From Desulfosporosinus sp. HMP52 (GTDB lineage: Bacteria; Bacillota; Desulfitobacteriia; Desulfitobacteriales; Desulfitobacteriaceae), in contig NZ_JMGA01000029.1 in NCBI RefSeq assembly GCF_000765145.1, forward strand, positions 55,070 to 119,069: a DNA stretch of 64,000 nucleotides, written 5' to 3'. Numbering within the stretch: position 1 is the first letter of the stretch; every line of letters starts with the position of its first letter. Both the position numbers and the translations under genes were made by a program. Below the pieces are notes generated by a model, which was not told where the DNA came from, did no database searches, and worked only from the letters and a program-made list of their open reading frames with translations. This document shows, one piece after another, positions 17,356-25,504 of the stretch.

Positions 17356-19590
17356 ATGTATCAAAAACAGGGATTAATTTATGATGACGTAAAAAAATGT
17401 GTTACCGAGGTAATTAATTATGTTGGGAAAAACGTTATTTTTAGTATACCTCTGGCCCTAGGAAAACCCGTCATATTCACAAATGAACTCTATCGGCAGG
17501 CAAAGGAGAACTCCGAGATCAATCTGAAAATCATTACTGCACTTACGCTAGAAAAACCTAAAGGACATACCGATTTAGAAAGGCGATTTTTAGGTCCTTT
17601 AGCAGATAGAGTTTTTGCCGGTGTACCAGAATTCGATTTCATCCTGGATTTTAGAGCTGGAAAGCTGCCCAAAAACGTTGAGATATTTGAATTTTTCTGC
17701 AAAGCCGGAGGATATTTAAATAGCCCTGTAGCTCAGCAAAATCATTTAGCAACAAATTATACCCATGCTAATCGTGACGCTTTAGCCTTGGGTGCAAATG
17801 TTTTCGCCCAGTTAATTAGTCACCGTGAATTTAATGGAAAAGATATGTACTCAATGAGTTGTAATACAGATGTTTGTATTGCTGCTATAAACGACTTCAA
17901 ATATTTAAAAGCCCAGGGCAAAAAAGTTGCGATTATTGGTGAAGCCAATATAAACATGCCCTTTATGTATGGAGATGCCGTTGTTGAAGCAGATTCATAT
18001 GACATAATTCTGCAAGGATCACAATTTAACTACGAGCTCTTCTGTCCGCCAAAAGATCCGGTTGCTCTTTCTGATCATATGATTGGTATCAATGTAAGCA
18101 CCCTGATAAAAGATGGCGGAACCATCCAAGTTGGAATTGGGGCTCTTGGAGACGCGATTGTATCAGGACTCATTATGCGTAATGAACATAACGAATTATA
18201 CCAAGACGTCCTCCAAAAATCGGGAATTAAGCAACGATACAGGCAATTGATAGATAACTGGGGAGGTATAGGAGTTTTCCAAAAAGGGCTTTACGGTTCA
18301 TCTGAGATGTTTGTTGATGCATTTATGCAGATGTATAAAAGTAAAATTCTAAAAAGAAAAGTTTATGAAAGCATACCAATAATGAAGTTGATCAATGAAG
18401 GTAAGCTCGCTTCAGATCACATACCTCCTGACATTATTGATCAACTAATTACGCTTAAAGCGCTTAACTCTAAGCTCTCTGAAGAAGATTTTAAGTTCCT
18501 TACACAGTTTGGCATTTTAAAACAAGGCCTAAGTTATGAAAATGGTACTATTTTTGATCAAGGTACTCCGTACTCTGCAGATATGAACGACGAAAAAGGC
18601 CGGAATCAAATTAAAAAGCTATTAGGCAAAGAATTATTAGGTGGTCAAGTTATAATTGGTGCATTCTTTGTTGGGCCAAAGGCCTTCTACCAAGCCCTAA
18701 ATGACATGAGTGAAGATGAAAGAAAACTATTTGGAATGTCTGGGGTTGATAAGGTAAATCAGCTTTATGGAGGGGAAGAATTAAGAGCCCTGCAGCGAAA
18801 AGATGCTCGATTTGTCAATACCGGCATGGTGTCATCTGTTCTTGGGGCTATAGCTTCAGATCAACTTGAAGACGGCCGGGTCATTAGCGGAATCGGAGGG
18901 CAATACAATTTTGTCGCAATGGGGCATGCCTTACCCGATGCTAGAGTTATTATGATGATTAAAAGCACCAAGGGTTCAGGTAAGAGTCTCAAGTCCAATA
19001 TTGTTTTCAGCTACGGCCATTGCTCAGTTCCCAAGCATTTAAGAGATATTATTGTCACAGAGTATGGTATCGCTGACGTTCGAAGCAAACCAGAAAAAGA
19101 AGTTATTGCTGAGTTAATTAAGGTGGCTGATTCTAGATTTCAAAACAAGCTCTTAGATCAAGCAAAAAAAGCCGGGAAAATCCCCAAGGATTACGAAATC
19201 CCACAGGAATTCAGAAATAATACTCCCGAAAAGATCACTGCTTTGCTCAAACCATATCAGTCCCAAGGAGTATTTCAACCATTCCCATTCGGGACAGATT
19301 TGACTGAGATTGAGATAGCTTTAGGAGGAGCCCTAAAAGGCTTGAAGAAACTTGCCAACGGTGACCGCATAAAGATGGCTACAGGGTTAATAAAAGAGTT
19401 CTTTATGCCTATTCCTGCATCTAGCAGACCCTACCTCGAGAGACTAAATCTTCAAAGACCTTCTTCTATGAAAGAAAAAATCATGCGAAAACTAGTTATC
19501 TTTTCATTAAGGAACAATAATGTTTTTAACACCTTGACACTTCATCATAATTCAGCTTCAAATCAGGTAAAAGATCATCACGCACTTTAA
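17356..19590 (+). CDS. long acetyl-CoA hydrolase/CoA-transferase family protein, copy 1
   Basis: A 744-residue member of the acetyl-CoA hydrolase/transferase family, which moves CoA between acetate and other acyl groups through a glutamyl-CoA intermediate. The probable catalytic glutamate is E317 in GSSEMFVD. The C-terminal domain has GIGGQYNF (from G512) and TEYGIADVR (E569). Usual family members are about 430-500 residues; this one has an extra block of about 130 residues between the two halves and a basic 100-residue C-terminal tail. The ATG at 17356 is preferred because it is preceded by GGCAGGCGA, the same leader as in the second copy at 32249. The substrate pair cannot be told from sequence. 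It is monocistronic. Confidence 0.82.
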   Translation: MYQKQGLIYDDVKKCVTEVINYVGKNVIFSIPLALGKPVIFTNELYRQAKENSEINLKIITALTLEKPKGHTDLERRFLGPLADRVFAGVPEFDFILDFRAGKLPKNVEIFEFFCKAGGYLNSPVAQQNHLATNYTHANRDALALGANVFAQLISHREFNGKDMYSMSCNTDVCIAAINDFKYLKAQGKKVAIIGEANINMPFMYGDAVVEADSYDIILQGSQFNYELFCPPKDPVALSDHMIGINVSTLIKDGGTIQVGIGALGDAIVSGLIMRNEHNELYQDVLQKSGIKQRYRQLIDNWGGIGVFQKGLYGSSEMFVDAFMQMYKSKILKRKVYESIPIMKLINEGKLASDHIPPDIIDQLITLKALNSKLSEEDFKFLTQFGILKQGLSYENGTIFDQGTPYSADMNDEKGRNQIKKLLGKELLGGQVIIGAFFVGPKAFYQALNDMSEDERKLFGMSGVDKVNQLYGGEELRALQRKDARFVNTGMVSSVLGAIASDQLEDGRVISGIGGQYNFVAMGHALPDARVIMMIKSTKGSGKSLKSNIVFSYGHCSVPKHLRDIIVTEYGIADVRSKPEKEVIAELIKVADSRFQNKLLDQAKKAGKIPKDYEIPQEFRNNTPEKITALLKPYQSQGVFQPFPFGTDLTEIEIALGGALKGLKKLANGDRIKMATGLIKEFFMPIPASSRPYLERLNLQRPSSMKEKIMRKLVIFSLRNNNVFNTLTLHHNSASNQVKDHHAL

Positions 19591-19607
19591 TCTTCGCATA
19601 TAAAAAA

Positions 19608-19647
19608 AATTATCACCCTTCCATTTTTAAGTGGGAGGGTGATAATT
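19608..19647. terminator. bidirectional terminator between convergent genes
   Basis: A 16-bp stem (AATTATCACCCTTCCA / TGGGAGGGTGATAATT) lies between the CoA-transferase stop (+) and the stress-protein stop (-). The minus strand has a T8 tail and the plus strand a weaker TCTATTC tail. Confidence 0.85.
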
Positions 19648-19699
19648 CTATTCAGCCTTCAAAAACAAAAATCTTTGAAAGGCACCAGAAGTTTTTCTA

Positions 19700-20158
19700 T
19701 TATTGGGGACCAATATAAATAGGACATTTCACCTTTTTGGACAAAGAGTTAAGGTTGAATCTAAGGCCAGCCGTAGCAGCCGGAGCGGTTGCGTGAGGAT
19801 TAGGCAGAACTAATAAGGCGGTTTCCTGTTCAGCGGTCAGTTCAACAATGACTTTTTCTGTCTTACCAATCTTTATCTCGGTTTCAACCTGGCCCCCATG
19901 TTCTTTGACCTTTTCTGTAACCTCAGCTAACACCTCTTCAGAGTGTTTATGAATTCCGTCTTCAAACCAATGAAAAAATCTCATCCTCGTTGATGACGTA
20001 TTGATCCATTCATCGCCCAAAAAGTTGTTCCATCCTTCATCTAAAATGAAGACCGCCTTTAAAGGTAGCTTCAAAGCTAGAGACATTTCAGTTGCCATTT
20101 GACCAGCAGCGTCCGCCGAAGGGGAGCCATCAGTAATCAATAGAATTTGACCGTTCAT
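19700..20158 (-). CDS. universal stress protein (UspA) family
   Basis: A 152-residue single-domain protein with the UspA start (ILLITDGSPSADAAGQMATEMSLALKL) and the late strand VKCPIYIG. The ATP-binding G-x2-G-x9-G(S/T) loop of nucleotide-binding family members is not recognisable (HATAPAATAGLRFNLNSLS), so it may not bind ATP. It is the last gene of a three-gene unit with a 37-residue membrane peptide and a YeiH-type exporter, all downstream of a sigma-54-type promoter. A role as a small accessory or sensor subunit of the exporter is possible but inferred. Confidence 0.8.
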   Translation of the reverse strand: MNGQILLITDGSPSADAAGQMATEMSLALKLPLKAVFILDEGWNNFLGDEWINTSSTRMRFFHWFEDGIHKHSEEVLAEVTEKVKEHGGQVETEIKIGKTEKVIVELTAEQETALLVLPNPHATAPAATAGLRFNLNSLSKKVKCPIYIGPQ

Positions 20159-20177
20159 CGGAAACCTTCTTTCTCAC

Positions 20178-20291
20178 TTAAAGAATTAAAACCAGGATCA
20201 TTACAAGGGCAGCACCAAAAATAGCTACTAAATCTTCGTGTTTATCATTACTAAATAACGATAATTGTTTTTCTTCTTTTTTCTCTGACAT
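20178..20291 (-). CDS. 37-residue single-span membrane peptide
   Basis: A short reading frame with a near-perfect ribosome site (AAAGGAGGT, seven bases before ATG at 20291). The product starts with a charged segment (MSEKKEEKQLSLFSNDKHED) and ends in one hydrophobic helix (LVAIFGAALVMILVLIL) running to the stop. It lies 45 bp after the YeiH-type exporter and 19 bp before the stress-protein gene. The place, ribosome site and topology suggest a real small subunit of the exporter. I know no named family for it. Confidence 0.75.
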   Translation of the reverse strand: MSEKKEEKQLSLFSNDKHEDLVAIFGAALVMILVLIL

Positions 20292-20336
20292 ATCATTACC
20301 TCCTTTAGAGTATTAGTCCTCAATAGGGAACTAGCA

Positions 20337-21449
20337 TTAAAAGAGCCATAGAACAACGACTAGGGAAAGTGCAGCTTTCAGGAAACCTGCTACAGAGCCG
20401 ATAACCAATGGAGTTCCTCCTGCTTTTCTCATTTCAGCAAAGGAGATTTGCAAACCTAAGCCGGTAAGACCGATGGAGAAGAACCAGCTGTAAATGTCAC
20501 GAAATGCTTTTAGATCTGGGGAAACAGGATGAGTAGAACCAAAAGCACCAAAGGAAGTTAAAGTAACTGTGGCGATAAAACCAAGCACGAACAACGGAAA
20601 TTTGCTAAAGAAGGTCTTTCCTGCACTAGCTGCTGTACCTACGGTTTTGTCATCAGACATACGAGCATAAAGAATCGTGATTAGCAGTACAACTAAAGGC
20701 AAGAACACAACACGGGTTAAGTTATAGATTTCGCCTACTTTTAAGCTAATAGAAGGCACATCAGCGGTACCGGGGTCAAAGGCAAGGGCCGCTGCTAATA
20801 CTTGTCCAGAGTTTAAGATACCGGTACCGGCCCACATTCCGAACTGCTCAGGGGTCAATCCCATTAAATGTCCCAGGATTGGGAAAGTGAATAGGCAAAC
20901 AATTCCAAATGACAAAATTGTGGCAATTGAGTAGGCTATATCTTCCCCTCTGGCTTTAACGGCCGGAGCAACAGCGACAATGGCGGATACACCACATACG
21001 CCCGCACCGGCAGCCAGACAAGCAGCAGAACCGGGATGCATATTGTATTTCTTACCGAGCCACATGGTGAAAATAATTGTTGAAAACATGAATGTCGCAA
21101 TTAATAAGATCGAAGTTGAACCTAACGTAGCTAATTCGGCTAGACTATAAAGTGATCCAAGCAGAATAACACCCATTTTAATGAATATACGGGATGTTTT
21201 TACCCCTGCCTGAGCCCAGGATGGAATTCCAATAGTATTTCGAATCACCATTCCAATGATAATAACTATAATAACGTGGTTGATTTTCAGTACATCCCCT
21301 AAAAATTTGGAGTTAGTTTTAATCCATCCTTCTAGACCAGCCCACTCACCACCTAAAGTTTTTGTCCCCATGGCTAGCAGAGCAATAACAAACATAAATA
21401 AAAGTCCAGGTAAAACTTTAACCCATTTACTAGCTGTGCTTTCGTTCAC
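20337..21449 (-). CDS. YeiH-family (UPF0324) putative sulfate exporter
   Basis: A 370-residue polytopic membrane protein with about ten hydrophobic segments. It has the family signature LAAGAGVCGVSAIVAVAPAVKA near 150 and GLGLQISF near the C-terminus. Relatives such as TauZ have been proposed to export sulfate from sulfonate breakdown; the transported ion here is unknown. It heads a minus-strand unit with the 37-residue peptide and a stress protein. The 5' region carries a -24/-12 promoter at 21564-21579 and a putative enhancer at 21902-21941, so the NtrC-type regulator encoded just upstream probably controls it. Confidence 0.85.
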   Translation of the reverse strand: MNESTASKWVKVLPGLLFMFVIALLAMGTKTLGGEWAGLEGWIKTNSKFLGDVLKINHVIIVIIIGMVIRNTIGIPSWAQAGVKTSRIFIKMGVILLGSLYSLAELATLGSTSILLIATFMFSTIIFTMWLGKKYNMHPGSAACLAAGAGVCGVSAIVAVAPAVKARGEDIAYSIATILSFGIVCLFTFPILGHLMGLTPEQFGMWAGTGILNSGQVLAAALAFDPGTADVPSISLKVGEIYNLTRVVFLPLVVLLITILYARMSDDKTVGTAASAGKTFFSKFPLFVLGFIATVTLTSFGAFGSTHPVSPDLKAFRDIYSWFFSIGLTGLGLQISFAEMRKAGGTPLVIGSVAGFLKAALSLVVVLWLF

Positions 21450-21563
21450 AAGAAATACCTCCTTTAAAAATTGACACTTATTTTCTTATTTTGTCTAAAT
21501 AACTTTACTTTATAGCACCTACCTTCAATTTAAATTGGTTTGTTTAGTGTCACCAGATTCTAT

Positions 21564-21579
21564 TGCAATACCTATACCA
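21564..21579 (-). promoter_or_regulatory. sigma-54 (-24/-12) promoter of the YeiH unit
   Basis: The minus strand reads TGGTATAGGTATTGCA. GG and GC are spaced exactly as in the sigma-54 consensus TGGCACG-N4-TTGCW. It lies about 115 bp before the exporter start and downstream of the enhancer-like repeat and of an NtrC-family gene. The -24 half is imperfect (TGGTAT). Confidence 0.7.
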
Positions 21580-21783
21580 ATATCTCATAGGATTTATTAA
21601 AATATCCTATAGTTAAATCCCTATTTTTAGGGATATTCCTTAGGTGAAATAGAGGTTGTAGGCTGTTCCTCCGGTATGAATTCCCTTTAAAGCTTGAACC
21701 TTGGATTAATAAGCCAATTTCAGAGGACTTTTTCAGTCTGTATAAATAAGTACTTTCTATGGATAAATTGTTTAAAAAGAAAA

Positions 21784-21802
21784 AAATGGCTCGAAAAGCC
21801 AT
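21784..21802 (-). terminator. terminator of the SBP-kinase-regulator operon
   Basis: The stem AATGGCT / AGCCATT is followed on the minus strand by TTTTTCTTTTT. It lies 136 bp after the regulator stop and before the sigma-54 promoter, so it isolates the exporter unit from read-through. Confidence 0.8.
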
Positions 21803-21893
21803 TGTTATAAGCAGAAATATTCCATATTCCTATCAATAGGATTGCCATCTAAAGATTATTTACTAACATTACCTATCGCCTAAACATGACATA

Positions 21894-21941
21894 GTGTCAC
21901 GGTGACACATTGTCACGGAAGAAACCGTGACAATGTGTCAC
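21894..21941. promoter_or_regulatory. NtrC-type enhancer: two GTGACA-N3-TGTCAC sites
   Basis: GTGACACATTGTCAC (21902-21916) and GTGACAATGTGTCAC (21927-21941) both fit GTGACA-N3-TGTCAC and have centres 25 bp apart. Together they form a perfect inverted repeat with 17-bp arms and a 6-bp centre. A third, overlapping palindrome (GTGTCAC-G-GTGACAC) starts at 21894. The array overlaps the stop codon of the NtrC-type gene and is about 330 bp upstream of the -24/-12 promoter, a normal enhancer distance. Confidence 0.75.
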
Positions 21942-23368
21942 TGCATAATGTCGTCGTTACCATAGGATTCGATTTTACGGTATAGATTTCTGACACTGAT
22001 ACCAAGAAGCTTAGCTGCTTGCGCTCTATTACCCTCTACTAACTTGAGGGTAGAAAGAATATATAGTCTTTCTACCTCTTCAAGATTGGGGTAACTATGT
22101 TTTTGAATATGTGATAAACATTGCACAAATTCTGATTCACATACTTGTTCCTGCTCACTCGGGGCTCTTTCTTGAAGAGTACCTTTGTATTTCTCCGGCC
22201 ATATATCTTGTGGATAAATAACGCTACCAGAGGCTAGAATCTGACCGCGTTTTATTAAATGTGCGAGTTCGCGAATATTACCGGGGAAGTCATAATCTAA
22301 CAGCATTTCTTTAGATTTCTCGGATAATACATAAACAGCTTCGAAACCATCTCCCTGACTTACTGTGGATGTCTTTAGAAAATAATCCGCAAGAAGAAGT
22401 ATATCACTCTTACGTTGGCGAAGAGTAGGTACATCTAAAGAGATAGAGTTTAAGCGATAAAACAAATCCTGACGAAACCTTTCTTGATTCATTTCATTTT
22501 GCAAATCCCGGTTAGTGGCTGCAACAATCCGCACATCAACTTGGCGCAGTCGATTATCTCCCACACGCCTAAATTCCCCGGTTTCCAAAAAGCGCAAAAG
22601 CTTAACCTGGATAGATAATGGCATTTCTCCGATTTCATCTAAAAATAGAGTTCCTTGATCAGCCATTTCGACAAGACCTATTTTTTTACTTCCAGCTCCG
22701 GTAAATGCACCTTTTTCATGGCCAAAAAGTTCACTTTCAATGAGAGTTTCGGGAATTGCACCACAGTTTATTGGGATAAAAGCATGGTCAGCACGATTAC
22801 TCCAAAGATGAACTGCACGAGCGATAAGTTCCTTGCCACTCCCACTTTCTCCCCTAATAAGAACAGATTCATCACTCTGGGCTACTTTCCTCGTAATCGC
22901 TAAAAGTTCTTTTATTAAAGGGCTTTCTCCTATGATCTCTATCCCCGGGGTTTGACGATTGAGGACTTCTCGCAGGCCTTTGTTTTCAACAAGCAATTTT
23001 CGTTGGTCACCGGCTTTTTGAAGGGATATTTCCAGTTCTGCTAAATTACAAGGTTTTGTCAGATAATCAAAGGCACCTAACTTCATCGCCTCAATGGCAG
23101 ATTCTATGGTTCCATGTCCGGTTAGCATAATGATTTGCACATCCGGCTGCTGGACTTTGATTTGTTCCAAAAAATCAAGTCCATTGCCATCAGGCAGCTT
23201 TAAGTCTAGAAGAACCCCGTCGAAAAGATTTTCCTTACAAAGGTCTAAGCCCCCTTGAATTGTTCCTGCTTCGAAGACCTCATACCCTTTTCGTCTTAAT
23301 CGTTTGCTAATGACGGAGCGCAACTCTGCTTCATCGTCAAGGATCAGTATTCGATGTTTGTATATCAA
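21938..23368 (-). CDS. NtrC-family sigma-54-dependent response regulator
   Basis: A 476-residue activator. The receiver carries D55; the AAA+ domain has Walker A GESGSGKE (173-180) and the sigma-54-contacting GAFTGA loop (220-225); the C-terminus is a Fis-type helix-turn-helix (NRAQAAKLLGISVRNLYRKI). All parts needed to open sigma-54 promoters are present. The start is TTG at 23368, with GGTGG seven bases upstream, three bases after the kinase stop. It is the third gene of an operon with a substrate-binding protein and a sensor kinase. The likely target is the exporter unit immediately downstream. Confidence 0.93.
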   Translation of the reverse strand: MIYKHRILILDDEAELRSVISKRLRRKGYEVFEAGTIQGGLDLCKENLFDGVLLDLKLPDGNGLDFLEQIKVQQPDVQIIMLTGHGTIESAIEAMKLGAFDYLTKPCNLAELEISLQKAGDQRKLLVENKGLREVLNRQTPGIEIIGESPLIKELLAITRKVAQSDESVLIRGESGSGKELIARAVHLWSNRADHAFIPINCGAIPETLIESELFGHEKGAFTGAGSKKIGLVEMADQGTLFLDEIGEMPLSIQVKLLRFLETGEFRRVGDNRLRQVDVRIVAATNRDLQNEMNQERFRQDLFYRLNSISLDVPTLRQRKSDILLLADYFLKTSTVSQGDGFEAVYVLSEKSKEMLLDYDFPGNIRELAHLIKRGQILASGSVIYPQDIWPEKYKGTLQERAPSEQEQVCESEFVQCLSHIQKHSYPNLEEVERLYILSTLKLVEGNRAQAAKLLGISVRNLYRKIESYGNDDIMQ

Positions 23369-23371
23369 TGT

Positions 23372-25504
23372 TTAACCACCTTTATAAGCAGGCAAAGTAA
23401 TACTTACAGTAGTCCCTTTACCTTCAGTACTTTCTATAATTAAACGTCCATTCATTCGCTGTATAATTCCATAACTAACGAACAAGCCCAGACCCGTCCC
23501 TTGACCCACCGGTTTGGTAGTAAAAAAGGGATTAAAGACATTTTTTAATTGACTTTGAGGGATACCCTGACCATTGTCTTTTACAATAAAGTGAATACTG
23601 TCATCAATGCGACAACTCTCTATTTCGACTTGGGAATTAGTTGGTGAAGCGTCCAGAGCATTTGATAAAATATTCAAGACCACTTGTTGCCATTCATTTT
23701 CATTACCTGCAATATACAAGCCAGGGTTCAGCTGCCTTTTAAGAGTTATAAATTTTTGCTTTGTTTTATATTCTAAAAGTTTGATCACCTGGGAACTTAC
23801 GGCTCCAATATCCATCATGCTAAAGGAATGCTGTCGCTTGCGTGAAAATTGCAGGAGTCCATCTGTAATCTGCTTACAGCGAACAATTTGCTCTGACGTA
23901 ATTCTTAAGCTCTCTTTGATTTCGTCAATATCTACTTTATTCGGTTCTTCATTTAAGCAATCCAGCAGTTCCTCACTATAGGCTGATACTATCGCTAATG
24001 GGTTATTAATTTCGTGAGCAATTCCTGATGCTAAAAGCCCTAGTGACGCCATTTTATCCGTCTCAATAACTCTGGACTCCATTTCAACCTGTTGTGTGAC
24101 GTCTTCTAGTATAACTAGGTATACTGCTCCTTCACTATTCTCACTTGGGATTTGATAGTGTAATTGCCTAAGATATTTCCGTTCTCCGTCAAGAACGAAG
24201 GAGTTTACTCGTCCACTTTGGAGAAATGAACAATCAAAGTCTTCTTCACTTTGAACAATGTCTTCACAGGAAAGATTAAAATAATTAATCTCACCGAACC
24301 ATTCAGCAAAGGTTGGGTTCCACCATATAATTTGTTTGTGGACATTTAACAAAACCATTCCTGCCCCAATGCCATCAACGACTGTTCGTAAAAGTTCCTT
24401 CTCCGCTTTAATGTTCTGATTCTTTTCATCTAACATGGCCATAAGTTGCTTAAACGAGTAGGCTAGTCTACCAATTTCATCTTGAGATGAATAGGAAATA
24501 TCTGCTTGTAGGTCCCCCGTTACCTTAATCTTTTTGACTTGGGTCTCAAGGTCTTCTATGGGCTGTACAAGCTTTAATCCAAAAACAATACTTAGTATCG
24601 TCACCACCGCAATGGTTAGGAATAAAACTCCCCCCAAATTCCTGGCAAGTTCATAAATCGGCTCGTATGCTTCTTTAACAGGCTGCTCGATAAAGACTCC
24701 CCAATTAGGTTTATCCACCCGGGCAAACGATCCTATGACTTTCTCTCCTTGATCTCCTGAGTACTCACTAGGAGGCTTCTCGCCAGTCAAAAAACTATTG
24801 ACTGCAGGATTTTCCCTGATATCCTCTTGGCTCAGAACCCTGCTAAAATCCGTATGACCAATTAAGGAACCCTCTTCATCGACAAAAAAGACATATCCCT
24901 TATGCCCTATACGAGTATCTATATATTGATTAATCATTAGTTTTAAGTCAGCCTTAGCTTGAAGATATCCCAGGTGTTCACGAGTTTGCGTATCCTTTAT
25001 TCCTAATGTGATAAAAAATTGCGGTCGTTGATCTTTAGAGAAGAAAACATCACTTACAGTGTAATGTTCAGGCATTGTTTCCGGCCCTACGTAGTCAACG
25101 TTTGAAACAATACCATCTACTATAACTTCCCTCCGAGAAACTTGAACTATGGTATTTAAATTTTTATCTAAAATCTTAATGTCTTCTAAATAGGGTTCTT
25201 GACGCAATACAATATTTAGAATTCCCTCTTGTTCTTTATCCTTTCCTTTAATCAGGACAGTGGAGTTTACATCGGTAAGATTAGCTAAACTCTCGACAAT
25301 ATTTGTAATTGAAACTTGGAGCTTTGTGGCTATGACCATAGACTTTTGTATGTTTTGTTCTCTAATACTATCTTTAAATTTGTATCTTACTGTATTAAAC
25401 GTAGTCAAGGAAATAAACACCATGGGGATGATTGACATTAAAATCCCAAAAACTAAAACTCTCGTTTTAATACGCTGATTCCAAGGCGTCTTTCCCGCTT
25501 TCAC
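23372..25504 (-). CDS. membrane sensor histidine kinase with Cache-type sensor
   Basis: A 710-residue kinase. A membrane segment (about 15-38) is followed by a large extracytoplasmic double-Cache-like domain (about 45-280), a second segment (290-313), HAMP, a PAS domain (about 365-470), HisKA with H497 (GIAHEINNPLAI) and an HATPase domain ending GQGTGLGLFVSYGI. Its first bases overlap the substrate-binding-protein gene by 4 bp, and the regulator gene starts 3 bp after its stop, so the three are translationally coupled. The outside domain could read the ligand directly or read the loaded binding protein. Confidence 0.92.
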   Translation of the reverse strand: MKAGKTPWNQRIKTRVLVFGILMSIIPMVFISLTTFNTVRYKFKDSIREQNIQKSMVIATKLQVSITNIVESLANLTDVNSTVLIKGKDKEQEGILNIVLRQEPYLEDIKILDKNLNTIVQVSRREVIVDGIVSNVDYVGPETMPEHYTVSDVFFSKDQRPQFFITLGIKDTQTREHLGYLQAKADLKLMINQYIDTRIGHKGYVFFVDEEGSLIGHTDFSRVLSQEDIRENPAVNSFLTGEKPPSEYSGDQGEKVIGSFARVDKPNWGVFIEQPVKEAYEPIYELARNLGGVLFLTIAVVTILSIVFGLKLVQPIEDLETQVKKIKVTGDLQADISYSSQDEIGRLAYSFKQLMAMLDEKNQNIKAEKELLRTVVDGIGAGMVLLNVHKQIIWWNPTFAEWFGEINYFNLSCEDIVQSEEDFDCSFLQSGRVNSFVLDGERKYLRQLHYQIPSENSEGAVYLVILEDVTQQVEMESRVIETDKMASLGLLASGIAHEINNPLAIVSAYSEELLDCLNEEPNKVDIDEIKESLRITSEQIVRCKQITDGLLQFSRKRQHSFSMMDIGAVSSQVIKLLEYKTKQKFITLKRQLNPGLYIAGNENEWQQVVLNILSNALDASPTNSQVEIESCRIDDSIHFIVKDNGQGIPQSQLKNVFNPFFTTKPVGQGTGLGLFVSYGIIQRMNGRLIIESTEGKGTTVSITLPAYKGG

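Noticed and set aside
17169..17384. 71-codon open frame ahead of CoA-transferase 1
   Set aside because: AT-rich leader sequence, no ribosome site, overlaps the start of the real gene.
21572..21802. 76-codon open frame between the sigma-54 promoter and the enhancer
   Set aside because: It has no ribosome site, includes the -24/-12 promoter and the terminator hairpin, and its translation has no recognisable pattern.
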